From: Myxococcales bacterium
GTDB taxonomy: Bacteria > Myxococcota > Myxococcia > Myxococcales > JAJYLH01
Assembly: GCA_021787845.1 (NCBI GenBank)
Contig: JAJYLH010000019.1
Location: forward strand, 19,924 to 83,923
DNA: 64,000 nucleotides
Direction: 5' to 3'
This document shows positions 23,567-32,350 of the stretch, piece after piece (position 1 is the first letter of the stretch; the number at the start of each line of letters is the position of its first letter). The position numbers were made by a program, and so were the translations under genes. Below the pieces are notes generated by a model that saw only the letters and a list, made by a program, of their open reading frames with translations, did not search any database and was not told the origin of the DNA.

Positions 23567-26353
23567 CTACTTCCTGATGAACACCGGGGCCGGGGCCTGG
23601 TCTTCGCTGGGCTTCTTCTTGCGCAGCGCGACGGTGAGGTGGCTCGGGTTGAAGACGTTGTGGTTGTGCGTCGTCGGGGTGGTGAGGATGAACTGGCTCT
23701 TGGTGGCCGAGAGGAAGTCGGCCACGTCGTCGATGCGTTCGACCGAGAGGTGCGCGAACGGCTCGTCGAGGATGAAGAAGCCGGTCGAGTCTTCGCTCCC
23801 GTCGGCGAAGGTCATCCCGAGGAGCAGGACCAGGCTTGTCAGTACCGACTGACCACCCGACAGGTCGGGGTCATCGATGTTCACATAGTGCTTGCCGTCG
23901 TAGGCGACGCGAACCACGAGCCCCGCATGCTCCAGCGCGTCATCGTCGTCCGAAAGCCCGAGCGCCGGGACCTCGATGTCGAACCCCGCCTTCTCCGACA
24001 GCCGCACCACCGACCGCCGATAGAACTCGACCGTCTGCTCGATGACCCGCTTGTAGCTCTTGCGCGCGAGCCCCAACTCGTCCGCCCATCGTGCGTGCTC
24101 AGCCTTACGGAGATCCAGGAACGACTTGAACTCATCGAACTCCGCTTTGACCTTGTCGTACACCTCTTTGGCGGCGAGGTCGCGGCAGCCGGACCAATTG
24201 GTGACTTCCTCGTCCAGTCTCACGATGAGCGACTCGGCCACTTCCTTGGTCGGAATCGCTTCCAGGGCCTCCGGCGTGCGTCGTTCCGGCGGCAGATCGT
24301 CCTCCATGCGCCGCATCGTCTCCAATTCAGCGACTGCCTTGGTCCGTTGCGCCGGGAGCGTCCGCTCCAGGTCCGCGCGCTCCTGCTCCACGCGCTCGCG
24401 CTTCTCCGATAGCTCGCCGCGCTTGAGGGCCCGCTCCGACCGCGCCTTCTCGTAGACCTCGATGTGCCCGTCGTTCTCGATGATCTTTTCGGTGAAGCGG
24501 CGGCGTTCCTGGACCAGCTCGTCGCGGCGGGTGTTCTTGAACGCGAGCAGCGCCTCCTTCTCCCGCCATTCGGCGAGCTTGCGCTGGCGCGTCAGGCGCT
24601 GGGCCAGGTCATGGATGCTGCGCTCGGTCGCCTCCCGGTCGCGGGCGATCGCGTCGCGCTGTCCGGTCGCGCCGGGCAGCTCGATGTCCCTGATGACCTT
24701 GAGCCGTTCGCTCGCCGCGCTGCGCCCGCAGTAGAGCCGGTCGACCGCGGCGAACACCCCGCCGCGATGGTCTTGCTTGTACCCGTCGCGGGTCATCGAG
24801 GTCGCGTTCTTGCCGAGCTTCAGCCCCTCTTCCACCGAGTCGACCAGACGCATGCGCGAGAGGTTCTGGACAATCCAGTCGGGCAGATCGGCTCGCCCCA
24901 GCTCGGTCACCGCCAATGCGGTCCCGGCTGGCGCGTCGAGGGTGCGCGTCACCGGCTCGAACTCGCTGACGAAGTACCGATACTTCTTCTGCCGCGCTAT
25001 CTCTCGCGCCTTGAGACTGTCCTTCTTGTCGACGACGATCGCGAACCGCGACGCGCCCAGGGTGGACTCCACCGCCACCTGCCAGGTCGGATCCTTGACC
25101 TCGATCATCTCCGCGACCAGGACGTGCTTCACTTGTTCCTGATCGAGGGCTCTCCGGATCTCGGCGACCTCTCGGGGGAAGACGATTCCCTTCTCGTTTT
25201 CCAACGACCGCGCCTCTTCGCCGAGCTGGAGGACCTTGTCGTGCGCTTCGTCGTACTGATTGGCGAGCTTGAGCGAGGTCTTGCGCGTCTCCTCCAGCTC
25301 CTTGGCCACCCGATCGCCGTCCTCGGGCGCGATGCTCGCCACCTCTTCCCGGAGCTTCTCCAGTCCCTCCAGCTCGCGGACGAGGCCACCGTACTCCAGG
25401 TCGTACTTCTCCTTCTCCTTGGCGAGCCGGCGGCTCGTCTCCCGCACCTGCGCGGTCGCGGTCAGGGAGTCCTGGTCGTCGCTCATCAGCCGCGCGATCT
25501 GATCATCGAGCGAGTCGCGCGTATCTTTCAGGGCCTTGAGCTTGTTCTCCTCGACCCCGATGAGGTCGTTCAGCTCCTGGGCCCGGCCCTTGATGTCTTT
25601 GTACGTCGCCGCCGGCAACGTCTGCGTCCGCAGCCGGTCCAGCTCCGTCACCTTGGCGTGATAGGTGTCCGCATCGACCGCTCGCCGCTCGTTCTCGAGA
25701 ACGTTGTGCTCCATCGCCAGCGCCTTCTGGGCCTGGACGAAGAGCTCCTTCTCGCTCGCGCGGTAGTTCTCCAGCGCGTCCGAGTAGCGATCGAGCGTCT
25801 GCTGGTCGCCCTGGATTTCCAGGAGGTACTTCAAGAGCTCGCGCGGGCTCTTCTCGCACAGCTTGTTGGTCTCCCCTTGCTCCAGCGCGAGAATCTTCAA
25901 GAGCGTCCGCGGCAGTCCCGCCGTGTGGAGGTTGCGTCCGTACTCCTCCGAGCCGGTCCACTTGTCCGCCGCCTGGATGGACTCGGTAGACGCGTTGCCC
26001 GGGAGGATGGCAAAGCGCTTCTCCCAGGTGCCGCTCTTGTTCTCGAGGAGGCAGACCAGGGTCACCTCGTCGGTCGAGAAGCCGAGGTGGCGGAACGGTC
26101 GCGACCCGTGGCGCAGGTGGTTCGTGACCACGCCTTTGACCATCGCCACCCGGTCGCCCGAGCGCAGGTACTTGGACATCTTCCGCCCGGTGGAGAGTTG
26201 CTTGGCGCCCAAGAGGAGCCGCAGCGCATCGAGGAACGTGGTTTTCCCCGACCCGTTGGGACCGGCGAGCATGATGATGCGCTCGTCGAACGGCAGCTCG
26301 AAGTGCGGCCAGTAGTCCCAGTTCATCAGCTCGATGGACTTGAAGGTGAACAT
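23567..26353 (-). CDS. SMC-family ATPase, MksB/JetC-like
   Basis: 928 aa. N-terminal Walker A GPNGSGKTT (residues 31-39); two long coiled coils (about 190-390 and 590-770); a reduced hinge-like globular part in the middle (VKHVLVAEMIEVKDPTWQVA, FAIVVDKKD); ABC signature DLSGGQ at 830; Walker B FFILDE near 860. Length and three-gene context fit MksB/JetC of MksBEF or Wadjet rather than full-size MukB. Such complexes extrude DNA loops; Wadjet versions restrict plasmids. The stop is 136 bases before the methyltransferase start. Confidence 0.82.
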   Translation of the reverse strand: MFTFKSIELMNWDYWPHFELPFDERIIMLAGPNGSGKTTFLDALRLLLGAKQLSTGRKMSKYLRSGDRVAMVKGVVTNHLRHGSRPFRHLGFSTDEVTLVCLLENKSGTWEKRFAILPGNASTESIQAADKWTGSEEYGRNLHTAGLPRTLLKILALEQGETNKLCEKSPRELLKYLLEIQGDQQTLDRYSDALENYRASEKELFVQAQKALAMEHNVLENERRAVDADTYHAKVTELDRLRTQTLPAATYKDIKGRAQELNDLIGVEENKLKALKDTRDSLDDQIARLMSDDQDSLTATAQVRETSRRLAKEKEKYDLEYGGLVRELEGLEKLREEVASIAPEDGDRVAKELEETRKTSLKLANQYDEAHDKVLQLGEEARSLENEKGIVFPREVAEIRRALDQEQVKHVLVAEMIEVKDPTWQVAVESTLGASRFAIVVDKKDSLKAREIARQKKYRYFVSEFEPVTRTLDAPAGTALAVTELGRADLPDWIVQNLSRMRLVDSVEEGLKLGKNATSMTRDGYKQDHRGGVFAAVDRLYCGRSAASERLKVIRDIELPGATGQRDAIARDREATERSIHDLAQRLTRQRKLAEWREKEALLAFKNTRRDELVQERRRFTEKIIENDGHIEVYEKARSERALKRGELSEKRERVEQERADLERTLPAQRTKAVAELETMRRMEDDLPPERRTPEALEAIPTKEVAESLIVRLDEEVTNWSGCRDLAAKEVYDKVKAEFDEFKSFLDLRKAEHARWADELGLARKSYKRVIEQTVEFYRRSVVRLSEKAGFDIEVPALGLSDDDDALEHAGLVVRVAYDGKHYVNIDDPDLSGGQSVLTSLVLLLGMTFADGSEDSTGFFILDEPFAHLSVERIDDVADFLSATKSQFILTTPTTHNHNVFNPSHLTVALRKKKPSEDQAPAPVFIRK

Positions 26354-26401
26354 CGTGTCCTCACAGATTCCGATTCGCGCATGGCGCGCAGATCGGGAGC
26401 T

Positions 26402-27145
26402 CTAGGTCTCTTCCGGCTCGCTGTCGCCGAGCTCGGCCAGCTCTTCCGGGGTCGGCGGCAGGTCCGGGTTGTCGTCCGGGGCCTCGTCGATTTCCGCCGA
26501 CATGCCCGCGTACGGCGGTTCGCCCTTGCGGCCGAGCACGTCCCAGAGCGCGCTGTTCTTCAGCTTGATGGCCATCTGCTGGCCGTCGATCAAGAGATCG
26601 AGCAGCGGGCCTTCGGTGATGTGATCGAGCCTCGAGTACTCGATGAACCCATGTCGTTTGAGCTGGCTGAGATAGATTTGCAGCTTGGCACCGCCGCACT
26701 TGCGGCCGAGCTCCGCCCGCAGCGCCGCCTCGCTCGTGAACACGTCGACGTCGGGCATCGGCTCGCTCGCGGGAAACAGCGGCCGGACGTTGTCGCCGGG
26801 CTGCTCGCGCCGCTCCTGCGCCACCCGCTTCGGGAAGACGAGCTTCGCCCAGAGCACCACCAAGAGCGCGACCGCCGGCTTCTCCAGATTGAAGTTCGCC
26901 GCCCAGGACAGCGACGCGTCGCGCTCGATCTCGTCGGCCAGCCGCACCGCGAAGAACTTCGAGTAGTAGTTGTCGACCAGGATCAGCCCGACCGTGCGCA
27001 GCCGGGCCTCGACCTCGCGCCGCAGATCGTCGTCGACGATGAGATCCTTGAAGTCGTTCTTCGCGATGTACGGCTTGATCATCAGCCGCGAGCAGATTTC
27101 CTCCGCCCGCGAACGGCCTTCGACGACGATGGGGGTGTCATCCAT
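26402..27145 (-). CDS. MksE/JetB-like condensin subunit
   Basis: 247 aa from the ATG at 27145 (MDDTPIVVEGRSRAEE); the longer frame starts inside a REP palindrome. The sequence has winged-helix-like parts (YIAKNDFKDLIVDDDLRREV; LQIYLSQLKRHGFIEYSR) and an acidic Pro-rich tail, matching the size and role of MksE/JetB, which binds the kleisin. It is assigned mainly by position between the kleisin and SMC genes. The REP transposase gene ends 8 bases upstream of this start. Confidence 0.62.
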   Translation of the reverse strand: MDDTPIVVEGRSRAEEICSRLMIKPYIAKNDFKDLIVDDDLRREVEARLRTVGLILVDNYYSKFFAVRLADEIERDASLSWAANFNLEKPAVALLVVLWAKLVFPKRVAQERREQPGDNVRPLFPASEPMPDVDVFTSEAALRAELGRKCGGAKLQIYLSQLKRHGFIEYSRLDHITEGPLLDLLIDGQQMAIKLKNSALWDVLGRKGEPPYAGMSAEIDEAPDDNPDLPPTPEELAELGDSEPEET

Positions 27146-27153
27146 GGGAATCC

Positions 27154-27756
27154 CTAGGTCGTGCGGTCGGAAGAGTTGGAGCCGGACACGTGAGTGTCCG
27201 GGTACAGGCACACCGCTCGCACTTGATCGACGCCGGACACGAGAGTGTCCGGGTTTGCCACTGCCACCAGCGACCCTCGGACGGTTCCAGGTGCGACCTC
27301 ACCCTGGCCTTCCAAAACATGGGCAAGCACCGCGCGCAAGTCATCGGAGTCAACCACGATTCGCGTGCTGCCATTGCTGGTCCAAACCGGTCGGTTCTGT
27401 TTCGTCAGTCCAGCCTCACGCATCTTGCGCGTGGCCCATGCCTTGGCCGCTTGCATGATTCGCCACGACGGCACATCAGCGCCGACCAAAGCGTGCACAT
27501 GCGCTTGCCGGACATTCACCACGCACAGCTCCCAACCGTAGTACTGGCATGTCGCTTCGATGGAGTTGGCACACGCAGCCCGTTGCTCCTCATCCAAGTA
27601 CATCGGTGCAGCACGCAGGTTCTTGGCGCTGAACGTGTCGAGGGGGCCTTGTGGCTGCATCGCACTGTGAGTCTTCGCGCTTGCCCAACCTCGTTCATCG
27701 CCAGGCAGCCAAGTTCCGTAAGTGGTCCAGGTGAGGAAGTGAATCGTCGCTGGCAT
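27154..27756 (-). mobile_element. REP-associated tyrosine transposase (RAYT, IS200-like Y1)
   Basis: 200 aa from the ATG at 27756; the open upstream frame is only REP repeats. MPATIHFLTWTTYGTWLPGD is the family N-terminus, HVH at 86-88 is the HUH metal site, and VWTSNGSTRIVVDSDD is the conserved region before the catalytic helix. The Tyr expected in that helix (usually YV) reads as His146 (LAHVLEG), so activity is doubtful. The C-terminus runs through REP units (ANPDTLVSG, LYPDTHVSG). Flanking REPs at 27178-27254 and 27824-28002 make this a REPtron. RAYTs process single-stranded REP hairpins. Confidence 0.88.
27178..27254. repeat. REP palindrome pair downstream of the transposase
   Basis: 27178-27203 and 27231-27254 are both in the orientation GGAGCCGGACACG(T)GAGTGTCCGGGT, allowing one or two changes in the second. 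They lie within the 3' end of the RAYT coding frame and end 30-odd bases from the MksE-like start. Confidence 0.85.
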
Positions 27757-27823
27757 CCGCACCTCCGGCCCGCCTATCCGCGGGTTCAGCCACGGTACTC
27801 CGGGGGACGGACATGGTGCCTGT

Positions 27824-28002
27824 ACCCGGACACTCACGTGTCCGGCTCCTACGGCGCTCGTACGCTCTGCCTGTACCCGGACACTCACGTGTCCGGCTCC
27901 AACGACGCTCGCACGCCCTGCCTGCACCCGGACACTCACGTGTCCGGCTCCAACGGCGCTCGCACGCTCTGCCTGTACCCGGACACTCACGTGTCCGGCT
28001 CC
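27824..28002. repeat. Four REP palindromes in a 51-bp tandem array
   Basis: Units at 27824-27849, 27875-27900, 27926-27951 and 27977-28002, each ACCCGGACACTCACGTGTCC plus GGCTCC, at an exact 51-base period with similar spacers (AACGGCGCTCGCACGC-like). They lie upstream of the RAYT gene and the last one contains the kleisin stop codon. Together with 27178-27254, 16914-16985 and 63696-63835 they form one REP family. Confidence 0.92.
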
Positions 28003-29339
28003 GTTTCTGGCAAGGTCGTCAACCTAGGCACAATCCATCCGCTGGTCATCTCGCTGGCGAACTCGCTATCGAGGCGGTCGCGCTCGTGATGATCGAACTC
28101 CACGTCGACCGGCAGGCTGGCGAGGATGCGTCCCGGTCCGGCGGCCTCGGGTGGCGCGTCAGTCTCCTCCATTCGTCCGCCGGCGAGCGCGAGGAGCGTG
28201 AAGCGATGCGCGGTCGTCGCCCAGTTGTCCTTGGTGACAAACTTCGACGCCCGGACCGATCGCCCTTCGGCGACCACCTGTTTCAAGTCGATCACCAGCT
28301 CTTCCGCCGGCCCGCCGCCCGCCAGCTCGGGCTCGATGCTCTCTGCCGGCGCCGGATCGCTCCACCCGCGCCGCTCGTCGTCCGGTAGCTCCCGAACGCA
28401 GATCTCGTACTCCGCCTCCGACAGCATGTTGTCGACGATCACGAACTGCTGCTCGACTGGGAAGTGCAACACGCCGTCCGCCAGCGCCACCAGCGTCGCC
28501 ACGTCGCTCCTCGCGAGGAACGCGGTGATGTCGCGCATCGACAGGCCGCCCTCGCCCAGATGGATGCGCCGCTTGCCGATGTCGTTGAGCGCCCGCTGCA
28601 GCGCGCTGACCCAGTGGTGCAGCTTCGAGAGCAGGTCGTGCGCCGCCCGGACCCGCTCGTGCTCCTCCGGCGTGTCCAGCGCGTACTTCTCCAAGACCTG
28701 CCGCGCCGCCTCCACCCAGGGCAGCGAGCTGTCGAGGAGCTTGCGCGCCTCGAGAATCGCGTGCTCGCTCTTCGAGTCGTACGCCCGCTCCATCTCCTCG
28801 CTGATCTTGGCGAGCTTGTTGCGCAGTTGGTCGAGCTGCGCCCGGGAGTCGAGGCCGTATTCCTTGGCGAGCTTGAGCGATTGCACGACGAGGCCCAGGT
28901 CGCCGGCGCGATGCGCGAGGTCGCCGAGGAGTCCGGTCAGCGCGGTCGCGGCTTCCCCGAGCGGCGTCACCGAATAGCGGCCGTCGTTGAACGCGAGCCA
29001 GCCGCCCCGCGCGAGTCGCCGGATGATGTCGCGCCGCGGCTCGTCGGCGAGGTGGCCGAACTTGTTCCCGAGCGTCTCCTGCGTCCAGCTCGTCTCCAGG
29101 TCCGAGCTGAGCGCGCGCATGACGTAGAGCCGCACCCAGAAGTCGTCCGGTCCGCCGAGGAGGAGCTCGCGCAAGAGCGGCTGGAACACGCGCACCGGCG
29201 CGATATCCGCGAGCGCCTGGATGTCCGGGGCGCCGACGCCGGGCGCGAGGTAGTCCTCGATCGGCTTCTGCCGGCTCTCCTCCGGCGACTCGACCGCTTC
29301 GTCTGCGCGAAGCGCGAGCACGTCCGCCGCGTCGCTCAT
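27987..29339 (-). CDS. Kleisin-like subunit, MksF/JetA family
   Basis: 450 aa from the ATG at 29339. An N-terminal winged-helix part (LGNKFGHLADEPRRDIIRRL, then WLAFNDGRYSVTPLGEAA) precedes a long helical bundle (roughly 130-290) and a C-terminal wHTH-like part, the layout of MksF/JetA kleisins that bridge the SMC heads. The assignment rests on layout, size and the neighbouring MksE-like and SMC genes. The stop codon (27987-27989) is supplied by a REP unit, so the original C-terminus may have been altered. The gene starts 14 bases after glpB. Confidence 0.65.
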   Translation of the reverse strand: MSDAADVLALRADEAVESPEESRQKPIEDYLAPGVGAPDIQALADIAPVRVFQPLLRELLLGGPDDFWVRLYVMRALSSDLETSWTQETLGNKFGHLADEPRRDIIRRLARGGWLAFNDGRYSVTPLGEAATALTGLLGDLAHRAGDLGLVVQSLKLAKEYGLDSRAQLDQLRNKLAKISEEMERAYDSKSEHAILEARKLLDSSLPWVEAARQVLEKYALDTPEEHERVRAAHDLLSKLHHWVSALQRALNDIGKRRIHLGEGGLSMRDITAFLARSDVATLVALADGVLHFPVEQQFVIVDNMLSEAEYEICVRELPDDERRGWSDPAPAESIEPELAGGGPAEELVIDLKQVVAEGRSVRASKFVTKDNWATTAHRFTLLALAGGRMEETDAPPEAAGPGRILASLPVDVEFDHHERDRLDSEFASEMTSGWIVPRLTTLPETEPDT

Positions 29340-29353
29340 CGCCAAAGTCTCCT

Positions 29354-30649
29354 TCACCGTTCGCTCGAGCCGGTCGTTGCGCGCGAGAGGCTGGTCTTGG
29401 TCGCGGCGGCTTCGCCTGCGACGAGCGCCGTCACCGCAGCGACGCCGAGCCCGGTCGCATCCCGCGCCGCCTCGTAGCCACCGATGACCGCGCCCGCCGC
29501 GAAGAGGTTGTCGTAGACCGCTCGTTGCCCGTCGTCGACGGGTCGCATCCGCGCGTCGACCTGAACACCTGCGCGCATCGCCGGTTGATCGTTCGCCGCG
29601 TGCTTGTCGAGCAGGTCGCCCGTCCACATGTCGCCCACGTCGCGGCCGTCGACGAAGACCGGCAGCCCGAAGACCGGCTCCCGGAACCGCTCTTGGTGCA
29701 CGATGCCGCCGCCGAGGAACCGCCCGGTCGCGAGGACGAACGCGTCCGCCGACAGCTCGCGATCGTCGAGCAGGAGCTTGTCGATTCGCCCGGCGTTCGC
29801 GCTCGTCGACTTCACGTCGCCGATGACGACCGTGACGCCCGCCTCCATCAACCGATCGTTGAGCGCGCGGTCGAGCCGCAACCCCGCGATGGACGGCGGC
29901 GTGTTCATGAGCTCAGCGGCAGCGCTGAAGTTCATCGCGCACAACGCGTCGCAGACCGCGTCGGGATGATCGAAGCCCGCGGTCGGTAGCAGCACGTGCG
30001 TCGCACCGACTTCCTTCGCCGCCAGCGCGATGCGCGTCAACACCGCGTCCTTCGTCGGACCGTCGAGGAGCCGCGCGAGGTCCGCGAGCGCCGATTGCGG
30101 ATCGAGTTCGAGCTTGACGTACACCTCGACCGCGTCGCGCCCTCCTGCCCGGAGGCCGTTCGTCACGAGCGACGGGTCGGTCGCCGCGTGGCCCACGATG
30201 CCGACGACGCCGATGCGCGCGTCCGACGGCCACGACGCGAGGTCCCCGCGAGCGATGCTGCCCTGCGCGAGCGCCGCCTCCTTCATCGCGCCGAGCGGCG
30301 TGACCAGCTCCAGGTTACGCGAGTCGTTGTCAGCGCCGCGAACCCCCAGCGCCGCAAGCTCCTCGACGAGCAACGCGCGCGCGCGGGAGAGCGCGTCCGC
30401 GAGGGACGATCCCAGGCACGCGTACGGGTGTCGCGGATGCTCGCGCGCGATGACCTGCGCGGCCCGGGGCATCGCCAGGCGGCGGCCCTCCTGGTCCACG
30501 CCCGCCGCGAAGTCGAACGCGCCCGACGAGACCGACGTCGCCCCCAGCGCGCGCCGTACGAGCGTTACCTCGGCGCCCTTGCGACGCGCCGCAAGGGCCG
30601 ACAGCGCTCCCGCTGCCCCTCCTCCGATGACGATCACCCGACCGGCCAT
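29354..30649 (-). CDS. glpB: Anaerobic glycerol-3-phosphate dehydrogenase subunit B (GlpB)
   Basis: 431 aa from the ATG at 30649 (MAGRVIVIGGGAAGALSAL). The N-terminal GxGxxG Rossmann motif binds FAD/FMN; SSGAFDFAAG and the C-terminal LFAAGAVIGGYEAARDATG are typical GlpB blocks. GlpB works with GlpA and GlpC to pass electrons from glycerol 3-phosphate to quinone; neither partner is in the window. It ends 14 bases before the kleisin gene, which may be a chance neighbour or a co-transcribed unit. Confidence 0.87.
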   Translation of the reverse strand: MAGRVIVIGGGAAGALSALAARRKGAEVTLVRRALGATSVSSGAFDFAAGVDQEGRRLAMPRAAQVIAREHPRHPYACLGSSLADALSRARALLVEELAALGVRGADNDSRNLELVTPLGAMKEAALAQGSIARGDLASWPSDARIGVVGIVGHAATDPSLVTNGLRAGGRDAVEVYVKLELDPQSALADLARLLDGPTKDAVLTRIALAAKEVGATHVLLPTAGFDHPDAVCDALCAMNFSAAAELMNTPPSIAGLRLDRALNDRLMEAGVTVVIGDVKSTSANAGRIDKLLLDDRELSADAFVLATGRFLGGGIVHQERFREPVFGLPVFVDGRDVGDMWTGDLLDKHAANDQPAMRAGVQVDARMRPVDDGQRAVYDNLFAAGAVIGGYEAARDATGLGVAAVTALVAGEAAATKTSLSRATTGSSER

Positions 30650-30948
30650 CCGCACACGCCTTCGAAGGCTCGCCCGAAGGCATGCCCTCACGCCCGTTCA
30701 GCGGCCGGCAGCCTTACCAGATATGGCGTACGGGCACAAGGCGCCCACAAGAGCTTGTGGATATCCTGTGGGCGGCTCCACCGCTGGACGAGACGGCCAG
30801 CACTGACCAACGCCGCCCGTTCTGAGCGCCAGTCGAAGGATGAGCGCCCCCGCGAAGTCCCGCTCGCCCTTCGACTGCGCTCAGGACGAGCGGGTTCTTC
30901 TGTGCCGCCTCTCAGGCACGCGCAGGGGTCGAACGCCCCCGCCCGCCG
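30650..30948. other. Intergenic region with a dispersed palindromic repeat
   Basis: About 300 bases without a gene. An imperfect inverted repeat (30822-30846 against 30861-30884; arms CTGAGCGCCAGTCGAAGGATG and its near inverse, shown in part) lies at the 3' side of the CBS gene. Its arm motif CGCTCGCCCTTCGACTGCG recurs in modified form inside the MITE at 19832-20030, so both belong to one dispersed palindrome family. No promoter stands out for glpB. Confidence 0.5.
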
Positions 30949-31374
30949 CTAGAAGGTCGCCTCTCGGTGGCTGATCTCGCGCAGCGTGTCGGCGGCGCGG
31001 GTGCCCGGCGAGTGCTGGGCGATGTCCGAGAGGCTGATGACGCCGACCAGCCGCCCGCCGTCGTCCAGACACATGATCCGCGACTTGCGGTTCTGGGCCA
31101 TCCGCTTCTCCGCCTTCTGCACGTCGTCGAGCGCAGAGCAGGAGATGACTTCGCGGGTCATCACGTCCTCGACCAGCGTGTCGCTGTCCTTCCCGCTCGC
31201 CACGACCCGCAGCGCGATGTCGCGGTCCGTCAGCGTCCCTTGGACCTTCATCGACTGGTCGCAGACCGGCAGGAACCCGATGTTCTCGTCGCGCATCTTG
31301 CACGCGGCGTCCTCGACCGTGTCGCGCGGCGAGATGCACTCGATGTCCTTCTTCATGATCTCTTGGCATTTCAT
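30949..31374 (-). CDS. CBS-domain pair protein
   Basis: 141 aa from the ATG at 31374, with a strong AGGGAGGG ribosome site 8 bases upstream. Two CBS motifs: about residues 1-60 (MKCQEIMKKDIECISPRDTV, ENIGFLPVC, LTDRDIALRV) and 70-130 (VEDVMTREVISCSALDDV, RIMCLDDGGRLVGVISLSDI). Paired CBS domains bind adenine nucleotides and act as energy or redox sensors; no catalytic domain is attached. It is transcribed alone, divergent from the PHP gene. Confidence 0.88.
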   Translation of the reverse strand: MKCQEIMKKDIECISPRDTVEDAACKMRDENIGFLPVCDQSMKVQGTLTDRDIALRVVASGKDSDTLVEDVMTREVISCSALDDVQKAEKRMAQNRKSRIMCLDDGGRLVGVISLSDIAQHSPGTRAADTLREISHREATF

Positions 31375-31623
31375 GGGGTTGCCCTCCCTTTCGAGGTCGT
31401 CGTGACCTTCGGTGATCGTCGTGCGCAGTCGACTCAAGCTAGGGTCCTGGGTCGGGAATTCGATGCGCGAGAGCTTTCGGGCGCTGCCCCAATCGGGAGC
31501 CGTGCTGGTGGGCAGCGGCCAGACCAAGAGGCGCTCACCGGGCGAACGTCGCGCCAGCGCCCGCGTCGGTCGCTCGTCTTCGCGCTGGCGCCCGTGCTCC
31601 CCTTCGGGCTATGAGCGGCGCCG

Positions 31624-32340
31624 ATGCTGATCGATCTCCACGTCCACGCGCCGCCTTCCGATTCCGCTCTCGCTCCCTTCATCGCGCGCGCGGCCGAGGT
31701 CGGGCTCGATGGCTTTGCGGTCCTCGGCGACGATGCGTTTGCCGGAGTCGCCGCGTTTCGTGCTCGCGACGATGTCGTCGTCTTCGGGGGCGCCGAGGTA
31801 GTGACCGACCGCGGCCACTATCTCTTGTTCGTTCCGGAGTTCGAACGGCTGCCGCCGCTCGACGAGCTGCTCGGGCCGCGGGTCGAGGGCGTGTGGCCGG
31901 TGCGCGACGTGCTCGTTCGCGCCCAGGCGCTCGGCGGAGCGGTCGTCGCGGCGCATCCGTACGACGTCTCGGTCGACCACCCGGGCGGCGACATCCTCTT
32001 CACGGTGCCGTACGTGTCGGCTGTCGAGGCTGTCTTCTCCGCACGCCCGCCAGGCTTCTCGCGTCCCGCGGTCGAAGCCGCGGACGTCCTCGGGCTGCCC
32101 TGCGTCGGCGGTTCTGGTGCCCGAGAGCCGGACATGCTTGGCGATGCGGCGACGCTCTTCGCGGACGAGTTTCGCGACGAGGCGGGTCTCGTGAAGGCAT
32201 TGCGCTCGGGCTCGTGCTGGCCGGTCGATCGGAGCGCGCCGCCGCCGGCGCTCCTGCACCCGTGCTCGCGACCGTCTTCGGGCGCAGCGGACTCATCGCA
32301 CCACGACGGCGCTCCCGCCTACCCTCGCCGCCGACGCTAG
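31624..32340 (+). CDS. PHP-domain metal-dependent phosphoesterase
   Basis: 238 aa. LIDLHVHAPPSDSAL gives the first PHP motif (HxH), followed by GGAEVVTDRGHYLLF, VVAAHPYDVSVDHPGGD and the late LPCVGGSGAREPDML. The set of His/Asp/Glu residues is typical of PHP phosphoesterases that bind two or three metals. The last 40 residues are low-complexity Pro/Ser/Arg. It converges with pyrE, 10 bases away; the substrate is unknown. Confidence 0.78.
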   Translation: MLIDLHVHAPPSDSALAPFIARAAEVGLDGFAVLGDDAFAGVAAFRARDDVVVFGGAEVVTDRGHYLLFVPEFERLPPLDELLGPRVEGVWPVRDVLVRAQALGGAVVAAHPYDVSVDHPGGDILFTVPYVSAVEAVFSARPPGFSRPAVEAADVLGLPCVGGSGAREPDMLGDAATLFADEFRDEAGLVKALRSGSCWPVDRSAPPPALLHPCSRPSSGAADSSHHDGAPAYPRRRR

Positions 32341-32350
32341 CCGAGAATCC

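Noticed and set aside
24464..27157. 897-codon plus-strand frame opposite the SMC gene
   Set aside because: It is the antisense shadow of the SMC and MksE-like genes in high-GC DNA; the composition is Arg/Leu/His/Gly-rich with no domain, while the minus strand has clear SMC motifs.
27757..27990. Longer RAYT start at 27990
   Set aside because: The extra 78 codons are just the 51-bp REP tandem read through (SVRVQAERASAVGAGHV repeats); the family N-terminus starts at MPATIHFLTW.
23567..29339. Complete Wadjet (JetABCD) system
   Set aside because: No JetD/MksG gene is visible in the window, so I call only a JetABC/MksBEF-like condensin.
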